Positions 25,723 through 35,302 of a stretch of 64,000 nt of DNA are shown piece by piece. The position numbers were made by a program, and so were the translations under genes. The notes under the pieces were generated by a model. It did no database searches. It saw nothing but the letters and a program-made list of their open reading frames with translations, and was not told where the DNA came from. Origin of the DNA: Bacteroides sp. Marseille-P3684 (GTDB lineage Bacteria; Bacteroidota; Bacteroidia; Bacteroidales; Bacteroidaceae). How positions within the stretch are numbered: the first letter of the stretch is position 1; every line of letters starts with the position of its first letter. Where the stretch lies: assembly GCF_900291465.1 (NCBI RefSeq), contig NZ_LT985808.1, positions 405,564-469,563 on the forward strand, given 5' to 3'.

Positions 25723-26766
25723 TCAGATGGCGACACCCAGCTCGCCCTCGATGTATTCGACCAGCATGTTGTACTTCTCCATCACCAGTTCGCTGCCCCC
25801 GTAACGGTTGACGAACTCCTCCTTGCCGATGGCGAGCAAGGTGTCAATGTAGTAGCCCAGGTCAGTGGAGACATCCTCGGGCGACTGTGTCTTCGACGAA
25901 CGCGAGTAGCCGCTGATGAAGCCGAATCGTCCGATGTCGGCAATCAGCTCGGCACGCACCTCCTCGTAGGCTTCCATCGTAGCGAAGATGCCTATGGACA
26001 TGATGCGGTCGATGGTCGTCTGGGTGAAGCAGTTGTTCACGTCGAGCTGGTAGTACCCGTCGTAGGCGGTGAGCCAGCGGCAGGTGCAGCCCAGTCCGTC
26101 GTTCGCTCCGTTGGTCACCCACGGACGGCCATAGTAGTTCTCGGTACTGGAGACGGAGCCGAAGCGTGCCACGAGGTTGGCATCCTGCTGCACACGGCTC
26201 TTCACCATGCTGCGCAGGATGGTCGTGCTGAGCGAGTCCATCTGTTCGGCAGCATAGTCCTCGACTCCTGCCACGACCAGCGTACGGAAGTTCGTCAGGT
26301 AGTCGGGCCTTTCGTAGGTCTCCTGCGAGAGGTTCCACACGGTCACCTGACTGGTGAGGAACATGCAGAAGGGACGCATCGCGCCGGTCGCCTTGCTCAA
26401 GAACTGGTCGACGAAGTCCAGGGCACGGTTCTGCTCCTCGGGGGTCGTCAGGTAGTCGAACTCGTACTTGATGGAGCCGTAGGACTGGGAGGAGAACTCC
26501 CAGTTAAGGTCGATTGTCTCGTAACGGTAAATGGGGTCGCCCGCAAAGTCATCGCCCACATAGGAGCTGGACACCGTGTCGTTGAAGAAGACCGACACGC
26601 CGTAGTCGCGGAACAACTCGTAGCGACGGTGCTGGATGGGGTCGTCGCTGTCCTCGATGGCATAAGGAGAGGAGAAGTCGATGCGGTTCTCCAGCTTCTC
26701 GCTGTCATCGCAAGCGGCCGTCAGCAGCGTGGCGGCAGCCAGTAATATAAGGGTCAAGTGTTTCAT
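25723..26766 (-). CDS. SusCD-associated lipoprotein, putative-metallopeptidase-like family
   Basis: The 347-aa lipoprotein (MKHLTLILLAAATLLTAAC) resembles the Bacteroidetes lipoproteins annotated as putative zinc-binding metallopeptidases that follow SusD genes (pattern YELFRDYGVSVFFND...). No HExxH motif was found, so peptidase activity is doubtful. A GTG three codons earlier is possible, but the ATG is preferred as it directly precedes the signal peptide. The order SusC, SusD, this lipoprotein and further lipoproteins recalls peptide-importing SusCD loci in Bacteroides such as BT2261-BT2264, where extra surface lipoproteins ride on the transporter; equivalence is inference. Confidence 0.65.
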   Translation of the reverse strand: MKHLTLILLAAATLLTAACDDSEKLENRIDFSSPYAIEDSDDPIQHRRYELFRDYGVSVFFNDTVSSSYVGDDFAGDPIYRYETIDLNWEFSSQSYGSIKYEFDYLTTPEEQNRALDFVDQFLSKATGAMRPFCMFLTSQVTVWNLSQETYERPDYLTNFRTLVVAGVEDYAAEQMDSLSTTILRSMVKSRVQQDANLVARFGSVSSTENYYGRPWVTNGANDGLGCTCRWLTAYDGYYQLDVNNCFTQTTIDRIMSIGIFATMEAYEEVRAELIADIGRFGFISGYSRSSKTQSPEDVSTDLGYYIDTLLAIGKEEFVNRYGGSELVMEKYNMLVEYIEGELGVAI

Positions 26767-26793
26767 AAGTCTCACGCTAATGTTGGTTGGGGG

Positions 26794-28371
26794 TTATTCG
26801 GTAGGGGTGGACGAGCTGTCGAGCGGCGGACGGTCCTCCCGCGGATTGTTCTCCATCGGCACCTTGTCAAACTCCAGGACGCTCGTCGGCAGGGAGAAGG
26901 TGTAGGCAGGGTCGTCGGGCAACAGCCGGAAGTACTCCGTATAGAGGTAGGGCGTGTTGTCGCCGATGGCATTGAACACGTGGAGAATCGACCGCTTGTA
27001 GGGATACTTCTCACACACGGCGTAGCGGCGCAGGTCGAACCACCGGTGTCCCTCGAAGCAAAGCTCCTTGCGGCGCTCGGTGCGTATCTCGTTCACCAGC
27101 TCCTCGCCCGAACAGGAGACGTCGGCATAGCCGTCGATGCGGTTGGCACGGAGTGCGTTGAGTGCCTCCAGCGCCTCGGCATCCTTGCCGCTCATGGCGC
27201 AGGCTTCCGCCTTGTTGAGGTACGCTTCCGCCATACGGAGGGTAAACACGTCCGACACGCGCGAACGCAGGGTGCCTCGCTGGTACTTGTAAGCCAGCGA
27301 AATGCTGTCGTTCGACGAGATGCCGAAGAAGCAGTCGCCCCGGCGGTCGTTCTCATCATAGAGGTCGCGCAGCTCGCGGGTGACGCAGAAGTCTCCCGCC
27401 ATCCCGGTGAATATGCCCGTCGGGGCGAGGTTGTTGGAGCCCTGCGAGAATATCAGTTCGGGGTTCGTGTTGGTCAGGAAGGGCGCCGTGCTGCTCAGCG
27501 CCGACAACGGCGCGAGGCGGACATAGTCGCTCTCCATCACAGCCTCTGCCTTCAGCTCTGCCTGGGCGTAGTCCTGCATGTAGAGGTAGACGCGGCTCAG
27601 CAACAGCTCGACGGCGTCCAACGACGCACGGTAGAGGCGGTGGTCGGCCTTCTGCGGGCTCTGGGTCAGGTAGTCCTCGGCAATCAGCAGGTCGGCGACA
27701 ATCTGGTCATAGACCTCCTTCACCGTGGCGCGCTGAAACTGGGTAGGCTTGTCCTTGTCGTGCTCCACGTACGGGGTAAGCTTCAGGGGCACGCAGAGCT
27801 TCTCGGCGGCAGTGGCAGGCGCATAGGCGTCGCCGTAGAGATTGGCGAGGACGAAGTAGAACCATCCGCGCAGGAAGTGTGCCTCGCCCTGTACCCGCAG
27901 GTATGCCGCCTGGTCGTCCTCCGTCTCATGGGGGAGCTGGGTGATTTCGTCGAGGATGACGTTCACGTAGTTGATGCGCGCATAGAGGTCGCTCCACGTA
28001 GCCACGTCGGATGCCACGCTCGTACTGTTATAGTTCGTGCCGACGTCCAGCTGCCAAGCAAAGTAACCGTAAATGGAGGAGAGGCAGTTGCGCCATCCGT
28101 TGACATTGGACGTGTTGTCTCCGTTGGGATCGCCCAGGCCGGTGTTCACGTCATCGTCGAGGATGTTGAAGAAGCCGCAGGAACGCATGCCCGACGGTCC
28201 GACACCGATTTCCTGGCTCGGTATGTACACACTGCCCAGGAGCACCTCGTCGAGGTCGGTCACCGTGCTGGGTATGACCATGTCTTGTGAGTAGGCTTCG
28301 AGGAAGTCGCTGCACGAGGTGCTGCCCAGTGCCAGCAGCACACCCGGTATGAATTGGTATAGTTTCTTCAT
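26794..28371 (-). CDS. SusD-family surface nutrient-binding lipoprotein (locus 1)
   Basis: The 525-aa lipoprotein (MKKLYQFIPGVLLALGSTSC) shows SusD hallmarks: SDFLEAYSQD near the N-terminus, TPR-like helices (AYLRVQGEAHFLRGWFYFVLANLYGD, LLLSRVYLYMQDYAQAELKAE), FTLRMAEAYLNKAEA and the C-terminal LCFEGHRWFDLRRY. It forms the lid over the SusC barrel and captures ligand outside the cell. It follows SusC after 11 bp and is followed by a lipoprotein 27 bp on, in one operon. Ligand unknown; no glycoside hydrolase lies in the operon, so a peptide is a reasonable alternative to a glycan. Confidence 0.92.
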   Translation of the reverse strand: MKKLYQFIPGVLLALGSTSCSDFLEAYSQDMVIPSTVTDLDEVLLGSVYIPSQEIGVGPSGMRSCGFFNILDDDVNTGLGDPNGDNTSNVNGWRNCLSSIYGYFAWQLDVGTNYNSTSVASDVATWSDLYARINYVNVILDEITQLPHETEDDQAAYLRVQGEAHFLRGWFYFVLANLYGDAYAPATAAEKLCVPLKLTPYVEHDKDKPTQFQRATVKEVYDQIVADLLIAEDYLTQSPQKADHRLYRASLDAVELLLSRVYLYMQDYAQAELKAEAVMESDYVRLAPLSALSSTAPFLTNTNPELIFSQGSNNLAPTGIFTGMAGDFCVTRELRDLYDENDRRGDCFFGISSNDSISLAYKYQRGTLRSRVSDVFTLRMAEAYLNKAEACAMSGKDAEALEALNALRANRIDGYADVSCSGEELVNEIRTERRKELCFEGHRWFDLRRYAVCEKYPYKRSILHVFNAIGDNTPYLYTEYFRLLPDDPAYTFSLPTSVLEFDKVPMENNPREDRPPLDSSSTPTE

Positions 28372-28382
28372 TGTCGAATCGT

Positions 28383-31300
28383 TTAAAATGAAACATTCAG
28401 TCCAAAGGTGTAAGCGGGACGGACGGAAAGGTTGACGCCCTCAAAGCTCGTTTGCGTGGGGTCCTGTCCATCGAGCTTGCTCGACGCGATGGTGAACACG
28501 TTCGTCACGTTGAAGCTTAGACGGAGCGACTTCAGGAACGTGCCCGTCAGCTGCTGGGGCGTGAAGTTGTACGAGAGCGTCAGGTTGCTCAGACGCAGGT
28601 AGTCTCCCGGCACGACACGCAGGTTGGAGTAGTCGTACATGTCCCACAGACTGTAGGCGAACGTCGGCACCTTGCTCTGCGAAGCCGACACGCCGCTTGA
28701 CCAGTGTGAGAAATAAGCAGTATAGGACGGGTCACCCGGACTGATGAGGGCGGGGATGTCGGTGTACTTCTCATCGCCCGGCTTCTGCCAGCGGTTGATG
28801 AACTCCTTGCGCACGTTCTTGTCGGACGACACGCCGCGGATGACCGGACTGTAGAGCTTGAACAGGCGCATCTTCGAGCCGATGCGGTAGTTGAAGTTCG
28901 TGTTCAGCGAGAGTTGCTTCCACGTCAGGGTGGCATAGAGCGAGCCGGTGAAGTCCGGGTCACGGTTGCCGCTCTCCACCATCACCATGGGCACAACCTC
29001 GGCGAGCGTCTTGCCGGCGAGCAGGTGCTGACGATCTTCGTAGTCGTCGAACATGGGCACACCGTTGTTGGGGTTCAGCCCGAGGTACTCGTAGGAGTAG
29101 AAGGTACCGATGGGTCTGCCGTCCATGATGGCCGTACCGTTGAGATAGTTCTCCAGGGTGTACGTCTCACTGGTGTTGGTTTGCACCGTGTTGCTGGCAT
29201 AGGAGTAATTCGTCGAGAGATAGAGCTTCCAGTCTCGTGTGCGTATGGGATAACCCGAGAGGGAGAAGGAGAAGCCCTTGTTCTTGATGTCGCCGTTGTT
29301 CATCCGGTAGCTTGACACACCGTTGACGAGCGCCACGTTGACGCTGGCGAAGGCATCGGTGGTATACTTGTACCAAAAGTCGGAAGAAAGGAGCAGACGC
29401 CCGTCAAAGAGGTTCAAGTCCACGCCCACATTATACTGGTCGGTCTGCTCCCAGCGCAGGTTCGGGTTAGGGAGGCTGGCTACGGTCGAGACGTTCTCGC
29501 CGTAGAACGCGTCCATCGTGCCTTGCTGGATGAGCAGGTTGGGCGTCTCGCCATCGAGCATGTTACCGGTCTTTCCGTAGGAGAGACGCATGCTCAGTTC
29601 GCCCAGCCGGTCGGCCTTGGGAAAGAGCGTCTCCTTGATGTTCCACCGTCCCGACACGGACCACACGGGGAGGAACTTCTCGTTGCTCCGGCTGCCGAAC
29701 TTGTTCGAGGCGTCGAAACGTCCGCTCAGGCTGACCGTGAAGTAGTCGGCATACGAATAGGCGGCGGTGAGGTAACCGCTCAACTGATTGGTCTTTCCGG
29801 CAGTGAGCGAGCGGTGACCGGCGGCCAGCCAGTTCTTGTAGTAGGGGAAGTCATCGAGCGACTCGCTGTCCATCGTGACATACTTCATGCCGCGGTCCTT
29901 GTAGTAACCGCGGGTCTGGTCGGAGATACCGTCGGTACGGACCATGTTAACCTCGTAACCCGCCGTGGAGGTCAGGAGGTGCTGGCTGTCGCTACCGAAC
30001 GACCAGTGGAGGTTCGCCTGCAGACGGCCCGTGAAGCTCTCGTTGATGGTGTTCGTCGTATTGTAGACGCCGCCGTAAGGCAGCTCGCAGACGCCGGTCT
30101 CGCCTGGGATGGGCATCTCGTCCGCCTCCCCGTTCTTCAGGATGGCGACGTAGTTGGTCTTCTCACCGAACCAAGTGGTCTGGAGGGTCGAGCTGCGCGA
30201 GTAGGAGGCGGCGGCAGTCAAGTCGAGGAGGTCCTTCACCTTGTACGTCAGGTCGGCACTTGCCATGAAGGTGTTGCCCGAGTAGTCGTCCGAGGTGTTG
30301 TTCATCTCGTTGATGATGTTGTAGTTGTACTGGTTATAAGTCTTCTGCGAATCGCCCACCGAGTAACCGTGCGTCTGGTAGTAGTAGAGCGAGCCGTCGT
30401 CGTTGTATGCCGGCAGGGCGCGGGTGGTGTTGTAGGCGTAGTCCAGCACGGAGACAGCCGACGGAAGGTGGTTCTTCTTCTGGATGTTACCGTTGAGGCG
30501 AATGTTCGCCATCAGGTTGCGGGTAATGTTCGTCATGACGTTCATCGAGGCCGTATAGCGGTCGACAAACTCCGTCTTGATGACACCGGTCTCGCTCGTG
30601 TAGCCCAACGACGCATAGTAGCGTGTCGACTCGCTACCGCCCGAGATGCTCAGGGTGTGTTGCTGCGTCCAGGCATCCTGGGTGAGCAGCTTGAACCAGT
30701 CCGTGTTCGTCGTCTCATAGCGGGAGCACTCGGCGAGGAACTCATCGTAGGAAAGCTGCCCCGTCTGGTAGCGGTAGTAGGCGCCTTCGTATCCCACCAT
30801 CGGCATGCCCGAGGGGAAGACGTAGTGCAGGTCTGTCAGGTCCTTGCCGAACTGCATGCGCTCCTGCGAGTTCATCAGGTTGATGTTGCTGTCCGAGTAG
30901 CGCGGACGACGGGTCAGCTTGGTGTTGTTGGCATAAGTGATTGTGGGCGGTCCGGGGCGACCCTTCTTCGTGGTGACGACGATGACGCCGTTCGACGCAC
31001 GTGTACCATAGAGCGCCGTGGCGGACGCATCCTTCAGGACGTCGATACGCTCGATGTCCTGCGGGTTGATGCCCGCGATGGCATTGCCCACATAGTTGAT
31101 GTAGTCCGGGTCATTGAGCTGCTCGGTGCTCACGTCGACCGGGTCCTGAAGGACAAATCCGTCGAGCACCCACAACGGCTCGCGGTTGCCCACAAGGGTC
31201 GATGTTCCACGCACACGCAGACGGGCGGTCGCTCCCACCTCACCCGAGTTCTGGGTGAACATGAGGTCGGGGATACGCCCTTCCAATGCCTGGTCAATGG

Positions 31301-32012
31301 TGGTCATGTTCGGCTCCAGGATGTCGTCCATCATCACCGAGGTGACGGAGCCCGTCAGGTTACCACGGCTCTGGTCGTAATAACCTATCTTCACGATCTC
31401 GTTCAGCTTCTGGGTGTCCTCCTGAAGCACGATGCGCAGGGGCTTCCCCGTGTCGTCGACCGTCTGCTCCTCGAATCCGATGAAGCGTACCGTCAGGCTG
31501 ATCTTCCCGCTGCCCGACACGCGCAAGTTAAACCGGCCATCGATGTCAGTGATGCCGCGTGCCGCCTCCTTCTTGCTGCCTGCCCGGACGAGGATGCTCA
31601 CGCCCGCAAGCGGCTCTCCGGACGCATCAACCACCGTACCCGTCACGCGGCGTTCCTGCTGCGGGAGGGACTGGATGACGACGGTCTGTCCGTGGACGGT
31701 AAACGTGAACCCATACGGCTCCAGACACTTCCGCAGCGCCTCTTCCAGCGAGACGTCGCGCACGGTGAGCGACACACCGTCGATGTCCGAAATCTCGTCG
31801 ACATTGTACGAGATGCCGTAATCGCTCTGCTGCATGATTGCCGCGATGGCTTCCTGCAGGGAGACCTTCTTCAGACGGACCGTCACCTTACGGTCGAGCG
31901 TCCCGCCGTAGACAGCCGGACAGAGACAGAGGAACAACAACCCCACACCGAGGGGGCGCCACAGGCGGAGCCTCCCCGCCTCTCTCCGGAGAACCAATGA
32001 TTGTTTTTTCAT
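28383..32012 (-). CDS. SusC-family TonB-dependent transporter with STN signalling domain (locus 1)
   Basis: The 1209-aa outer-membrane importer contains, after a signal region, an STN domain (about 45-112: LQEAIAAIMQQSDYGISYNVDE, SLEEALRKCLEPYGFTF) that relays ligand occupancy to FecR, a CarboxypepD_reg-like domain (VTGTVVDASGEPLAGVSILV), a plug (LEGRIPDLMFTQNSGEVG, NPQDIERIDVLKDASATALYG, RASNGVIVVTTKKG) and a 22-strand barrel ending in FGLNVSF. Preceded by FecR at 41 bp and followed by SusD at 11 bp. The STN domain fits regulation through the sigma/anti-sigma pair at the two ends of this locus. Confidence 0.93.
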   Translation of the reverse strand: MKKQSLVLRREAGRLRLWRPLGVGLLFLCLCPAVYGGTLDRKVTVRLKKVSLQEAIAAIMQQSDYGISYNVDEISDIDGVSLTVRDVSLEEALRKCLEPYGFTFTVHGQTVVIQSLPQQERRVTGTVVDASGEPLAGVSILVRAGSKKEAARGITDIDGRFNLRVSGSGKISLTVRFIGFEEQTVDDTGKPLRIVLQEDTQKLNEIVKIGYYDQSRGNLTGSVTSVMMDDILEPNMTTIDQALEGRIPDLMFTQNSGEVGATARLRVRGTSTLVGNREPLWVLDGFVLQDPVDVSTEQLNDPDYINYVGNAIAGINPQDIERIDVLKDASATALYGTRASNGVIVVTTKKGRPGPPTITYANNTKLTRRPRYSDSNINLMNSQERMQFGKDLTDLHYVFPSGMPMVGYEGAYYRYQTGQLSYDEFLAECSRYETTNTDWFKLLTQDAWTQQHTLSISGGSESTRYYASLGYTSETGVIKTEFVDRYTASMNVMTNITRNLMANIRLNGNIQKKNHLPSAVSVLDYAYNTTRALPAYNDDGSLYYYQTHGYSVGDSQKTYNQYNYNIINEMNNTSDDYSGNTFMASADLTYKVKDLLDLTAAASYSRSSTLQTTWFGEKTNYVAILKNGEADEMPIPGETGVCELPYGGVYNTTNTINESFTGRLQANLHWSFGSDSQHLLTSTAGYEVNMVRTDGISDQTRGYYKDRGMKYVTMDSESLDDFPYYKNWLAAGHRSLTAGKTNQLSGYLTAAYSYADYFTVSLSGRFDASNKFGSRSNEKFLPVWSVSGRWNIKETLFPKADRLGELSMRLSYGKTGNMLDGETPNLLIQQGTMDAFYGENVSTVASLPNPNLRWEQTDQYNVGVDLNLFDGRLLLSSDFWYKYTTDAFASVNVALVNGVSSYRMNNGDIKNKGFSFSLSGYPIRTRDWKLYLSTNYSYASNTVQTNTSETYTLENYLNGTAIMDGRPIGTFYSYEYLGLNPNNGVPMFDDYEDRQHLLAGKTLAEVVPMVMVESGNRDPDFTGSLYATLTWKQLSLNTNFNYRIGSKMRLFKLYSPVIRGVSSDKNVRKEFINRWQKPGDEKYTDIPALISPGDPSYTAYFSHWSSGVSASQSKVPTFAYSLWDMYDYSNLRVVPGDYLRLSNLTLSYNFTPQQLTGTFLKSLRLSFNVTNVFTIASSKLDGQDPTQTSFEGVNLSVRPAYTFGLNVSF

Positions 32013-32053
32013 AAGCTAACTGTTTTTAAGTTCTCAACTCTATATGAATGGAT

Positions 32054-33223
32054 TTATTCATGCAAACGGATGTAGATGTCGCGCCCGTCGACGCGATAGT
32101 CTATCTTCTGCGTGTAACGCAGCAGGTCGAGCACCTCCTCCACGTGTTCGCAGCGGTGCGTGCGAGCATAGAAGCGGAAGGTCGACGCCTTGTAATTATC
32201 AAAGTAGATGTTCACGTCGTACTTGCGCTCCAGGTCGGCGGCTATGAACATCAGCATCTCATTCTTGAAGAAGAAGCGGTAGTCCTGCCAACAGGTCACC
32301 TCCGCGGCATCCACCCCGCGTTCGTGCTCCCTGAGTCCGGCATAGTCATACGCCACATAGTCACCCGGCACAAGGCGGTGCACCCGTCCGTCGCGCCCCA
32401 CGACATCGAGCCGTCCCTCTTCGAGCATCACCCGTGCCCGGGCGTCGCGGGCGTATGCCTTGACATTGAACTTCGTGCCGTAGACACGTGTCTCCACGTT
32501 GGATGCCTTCACGATGAACGGACGGACGGAGTCGGTCTGCACGTCGAAGTAAGCCTCCCCGTCGAGCCAGACCGTGCGCGACGTGCTGTCGGGGTGGAAA
32601 GCGATGGGATAGCGCAGGCGTGAAGCCGCATTGAGCTTTATCCGCGTGCCGTCCGTCAGCTCCACTTCACACATGCGTCCGCGGGGCACCACCACCTCGT
32701 GATAGAGCAGGCTGTCGGCAATGACCGTATCCTTCAGGACCGACTCTCCCGCCGTGTAGGCTATCCTGTCATCCTCCATGCGGATGCGTACGCCCAGAAT
32801 CTCCAGATGCTCCGTGCGTCCGCCGAGCTTGTATTCCAGCGAGGGGGTCACCGTGAGCGATGCAGGAGCATAGTCGGCAGCTATGTATCCGCTGACGAGA
32901 CCGCTCCCCTGCCCCATCCACCACCAGGCGCAGCCCAGCACGAGCAGCACCGAGGCGGCAGCAGCCCACACACGCCGACGCACGTTCGTCCTTCGGCCGC
33001 CCTTCTCCGCCGCCCGAAGGAAGCGGTTCAGATTCGCCTCGCGCCTCTCTTCGAGGTAACGCAGACGGATGAGGTCACGTTGCAGTTCGTCAGAGTCCGC
33101 CCACCGGCGCAACAGACGTTCGTGCCCGTCGCGCTCCAGCCACTGGCGGAAGGCGGCACGCTCGGCTTCGCTCCATTGCGCTTCGTCCGGTGAGAAAAAG
33201 GGTTTGTCGGTACGTTGTTCCAT
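32054..33223 (-). CDS. FecR-family anti-sigma factor
   Basis: The 389-aa membrane protein has an N-terminal cytoplasmic sigma-binding part (to about residue 80), one transmembrane helix (VWAAAASVLLVLGCAWWWM, about 84-102), a periplasmic FecR domain (VVPRGRMCEVELTDGTRIKLNAASRLRYP; GEAYFDVQTDSVRPFIVKASNVETRVYGTKFNV) and a C-terminal STN-contacting region. It holds an ECF sigma factor inactive until the SusC signals. The sigma gene is not adjacent, as would be usual, but lies 10 kb away beyond the far end of the operon. No TAnnTTTG box was seen before the gene. Confidence 0.9.
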   Translation of the reverse strand: MEQRTDKPFFSPDEAQWSEAERAAFRQWLERDGHERLLRRWADSDELQRDLIRLRYLEERREANLNRFLRAAEKGGRRTNVRRRVWAAAASVLLVLGCAWWWMGQGSGLVSGYIAADYAPASLTVTPSLEYKLGGRTEHLEILGVRIRMEDDRIAYTAGESVLKDTVIADSLLYHEVVVPRGRMCEVELTDGTRIKLNAASRLRYPIAFHPDSTSRTVWLDGEAYFDVQTDSVRPFIVKASNVETRVYGTKFNVKAYARDARARVMLEEGRLDVVGRDGRVHRLVPGDYVAYDYAGLREHERGVDAAEVTCWQDYRFFFKNEMLMFIAADLERKYDVNIYFDNYKASTFRFYARTHRCEHVEEVLDLLRYTQKIDYRVDGRDIYIRLHE

Positions 33224-33471
33224 GAGGATTCGTCTTTGGCTTTATTCAGGTTTCTTTACCGTACAACACAAAAAAGGACAGGATTCATGAATCGCAGGGG
33301 TGAATTATAACATTCTTTCACATTCAAGCATCCGTTTATCGACAAGGGCGGTCCCTGTCACCCCGACATTCCCCTACAAGGCAGCCGCCTTAATAATAAT
33401 AGGCGTAGACTTGCACAACCCGATTTTCTTGCTGAACTTAGCCGACGGAAACACACAAACACGAGTAACTT

Positions 33472-34878
33472 ATGGAACTGAAAAAACTCCTCTGCTGCAT
33501 CCTCCTCACCGTGGGATGCACCCTCCCGGGGTATGCACAAGACCAACCCTGGACACGCTATGCCGACGTGGAAGCCGGCATCGAACAACCCTCCTTCCCT
33601 GAACGCAACTTCCTCATCACGGACTTCGGAGCACGGCCGGACGACTCGCTCGCACTCTGCCACGAAGCCATCGACCGTGCCATCCTCGCCTGCTCGCTCG
33701 CCGGAGGAGGACACGTCGTCGTACCCCAGGGGACGTTCTACACGGGACCCATTACTCTCAAGAGCAACGTCGACCTGCACCTGGAGAAGGGTGCCTGCCT
33801 GAAGTTCTCGACCGACAAGGCGCTCTACACTCCCACCGTCCTCACGCGCTGGGAGGGCGTGGACTGCTACAACCTGCGTCCGCTCATCTATGCCCGCGGG
33901 GAGACCAACCTCGCCATCACCGGACAGGGCACCATCGACGGACAGGCGGACAACGACAGCTGGTGGCACATGTGTGGCAACGCTGAACGCTTCGGCTGGC
34001 GCGAAGGGATGATCAGCGCCGCCCGGGGCGGACGCGAACGCCTGCTGGGCTTCGGCGAGACACAGACGCCCGTTGCCCTGCGGCAGATGACGCTGGAGGA
34101 CGGGCTGCGTCCGCAACTCATCAACCTCTGCCACTGCACGCGTGTGCTCATCGAGGGCGTCAGCCTGCGCAACTCGCCCTTCTGGGTCATCCACCCGCTC
34201 TTCTGCGAGGACCTCACCGTGCGCGGCGTCGACATCTTCAGCCACGGACCGAACAGCGACGGCTGCGACCCCGAGTCGTGCAACGACGTGCTCATCGAGG
34301 ACTGCCGTTTCGACACGGGCGACGACTGCATCGCCATCAAGAGCGGGCGCAACATGGACGGACGGCGCTGGGACACGCCCAGCAGCAACATCATCGTCCG
34401 CCGCTGTGAGATGAAGGACGGCCACGGGGGCGTGGTCATCGGAAGCGAGATTTCCGGCGGATGCCGCAACGTCTATGTCGAGGATTGCCGCATGGACAGC
34501 CCGAACCTGGACCGCGTCATCCGCATCAAGACGAACAACTGCCGCGGCGGTGTCGTCGACGGGGTCTACGTACGCCGGGTGGACGTCGGGCAGTGTCGCG
34601 AGGCGGTGCTGAAAATCAACCTGCTCTACGAGAGCGGCGAGGACTGCGACCGCAGCTATCCGCCCTATGTGCGCAACGTCATGCTCGACCACGTGACAAG
34701 TGGCAAGAGCCAGTACGGGGTACTCATCACGGGCTATGACGACCGCATGAACATCGAGAACGTGAGCGTGACCAACAGCTCGTTCGACGGGGTGGAACGG
34801 AAGCCGCTGAGCATCCAGGGAGCAAAGGGGCTGCACTTCGACAACTTCCGCATCAACGGAAAGGCGGTCGACAACTGA
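33472..34878 (+). CDS. GH28 polygalacturonase
   Basis: The 468-aa secreted enzyme (signal MELKKLLCCILLTVGCTLPGYA) hydrolyses alpha-1,4 galacturonan or rhamnogalacturonan. All GH28 motifs are visible: GPNSDGCDPES (NTDG-like, catalytic Asp), DTGDDCIAIKSG (two catalytic Asp), KDGHGGVVIGSE (His) and RVIRIKTN (RIK, substrate carboxylate binding). Length fits exo- or rhamno-type Bacteroidetes members. It diverges from the FecR gene and complements the pectin esterase and PL10-CE8 genes as part of dispersed pectin-degrading capacity. Confidence 0.92.
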   Translation: MELKKLLCCILLTVGCTLPGYAQDQPWTRYADVEAGIEQPSFPERNFLITDFGARPDDSLALCHEAIDRAILACSLAGGGHVVVPQGTFYTGPITLKSNVDLHLEKGACLKFSTDKALYTPTVLTRWEGVDCYNLRPLIYARGETNLAITGQGTIDGQADNDSWWHMCGNAERFGWREGMISAARGGRERLLGFGETQTPVALRQMTLEDGLRPQLINLCHCTRVLIEGVSLRNSPFWVIHPLFCEDLTVRGVDIFSHGPNSDGCDPESCNDVLIEDCRFDTGDDCIAIKSGRNMDGRRWDTPSSNIIVRRCEMKDGHGGVVIGSEISGGCRNVYVEDCRMDSPNLDRVIRIKTNNCRGGVVDGVYVRRVDVGQCREAVLKINLLYESGEDCDRSYPPYVRNVMLDHVTSGKSQYGVLITGYDDRMNIENVSVTNSSFDGVERKPLSIQGAKGLHFDNFRINGKAVDN

Positions 34879-34951
34879 CGACGCTCCCGCACTGCCGGAC
34901 GTGCCTCCGTCTTTTTCCCAAGGACACGGAAGATGCAACAGAAGGCATTGA

Positions 34952-35076
34952 GAATTTTGTTTACAGTGCACTACCGACAGGTCGCTACCGTCGTACGGAC
35001 CTGTCCGCAGCGTGGTGCGGACGCGTCCGTACGAGCGTGGCGACGCGTCCGTACGACGGTACCGACCCATCCGCAG
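34952..35076 (+). repeat. Family-A 125-bp palindrome-rich repeat, copy 2
   Basis: Same length and orientation as copy 1 (22291-22415), differing at about ten positions and without gaps. Conserved limits are GAATTTTGTTTACA at the left and GACCCATCCGCAG at the right. Confidence 0.8.
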
Positions 35077-35195
35077 TAACCAACTGGCTTACAGCGGATT
35101 GAGAAAATACATAAATCTTTACAATTCAACATGCGTGTGAACGCAAGTGTGAACGCAAACGGGTGTTTTTGCTTGCACAGGGAGTGAAGGCGGTC

Positions 35196-35203
35196 TATCT
35201 TTG
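35196..35203 (+). promoter_or_regulatory. -7 box of the HU-like gene
   Basis: TATCTTTG, matching TAnnTTTG, 99 bp before the ATG; a weak TTGC sits at the -33 distance. The leader would be about 90 nt. Confidence 0.5.
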
Positions 35204-35302
35204 CAATGTGATTCAACGACGGAGGCACGGCCCCGGGGAGCTGAAGCAACGGGAATCGCACAACAATCAACCAAAGTCTAACTAATTTAAATCTTAAACA
35301 CC

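Larger units (their letters stand above)
34879..35302. other. Intergenic region before the HU-like gene
   Basis: About 420 bases holding family-A repeat copy 2 (34952-35076), then an AT-richer stretch with the short direct repeat GTGTGAACGCAA twice near 35132-35160, and a -7 box at 35196-35203. Confidence 0.55.

Noticed and set aside
25723-26766. Zinc metallopeptidase activity for the SusCD lipoprotein
   Set aside because: No HExxH or comparable metal motif was found, so only family resemblance is claimed.
29523-32000. 825-residue open frame antisense to SusC1
   Set aside because: It is a GC-driven shadow: no domain, composition of a reverse-frame translation, and the opposite strand encodes a complete SusC with all motifs.
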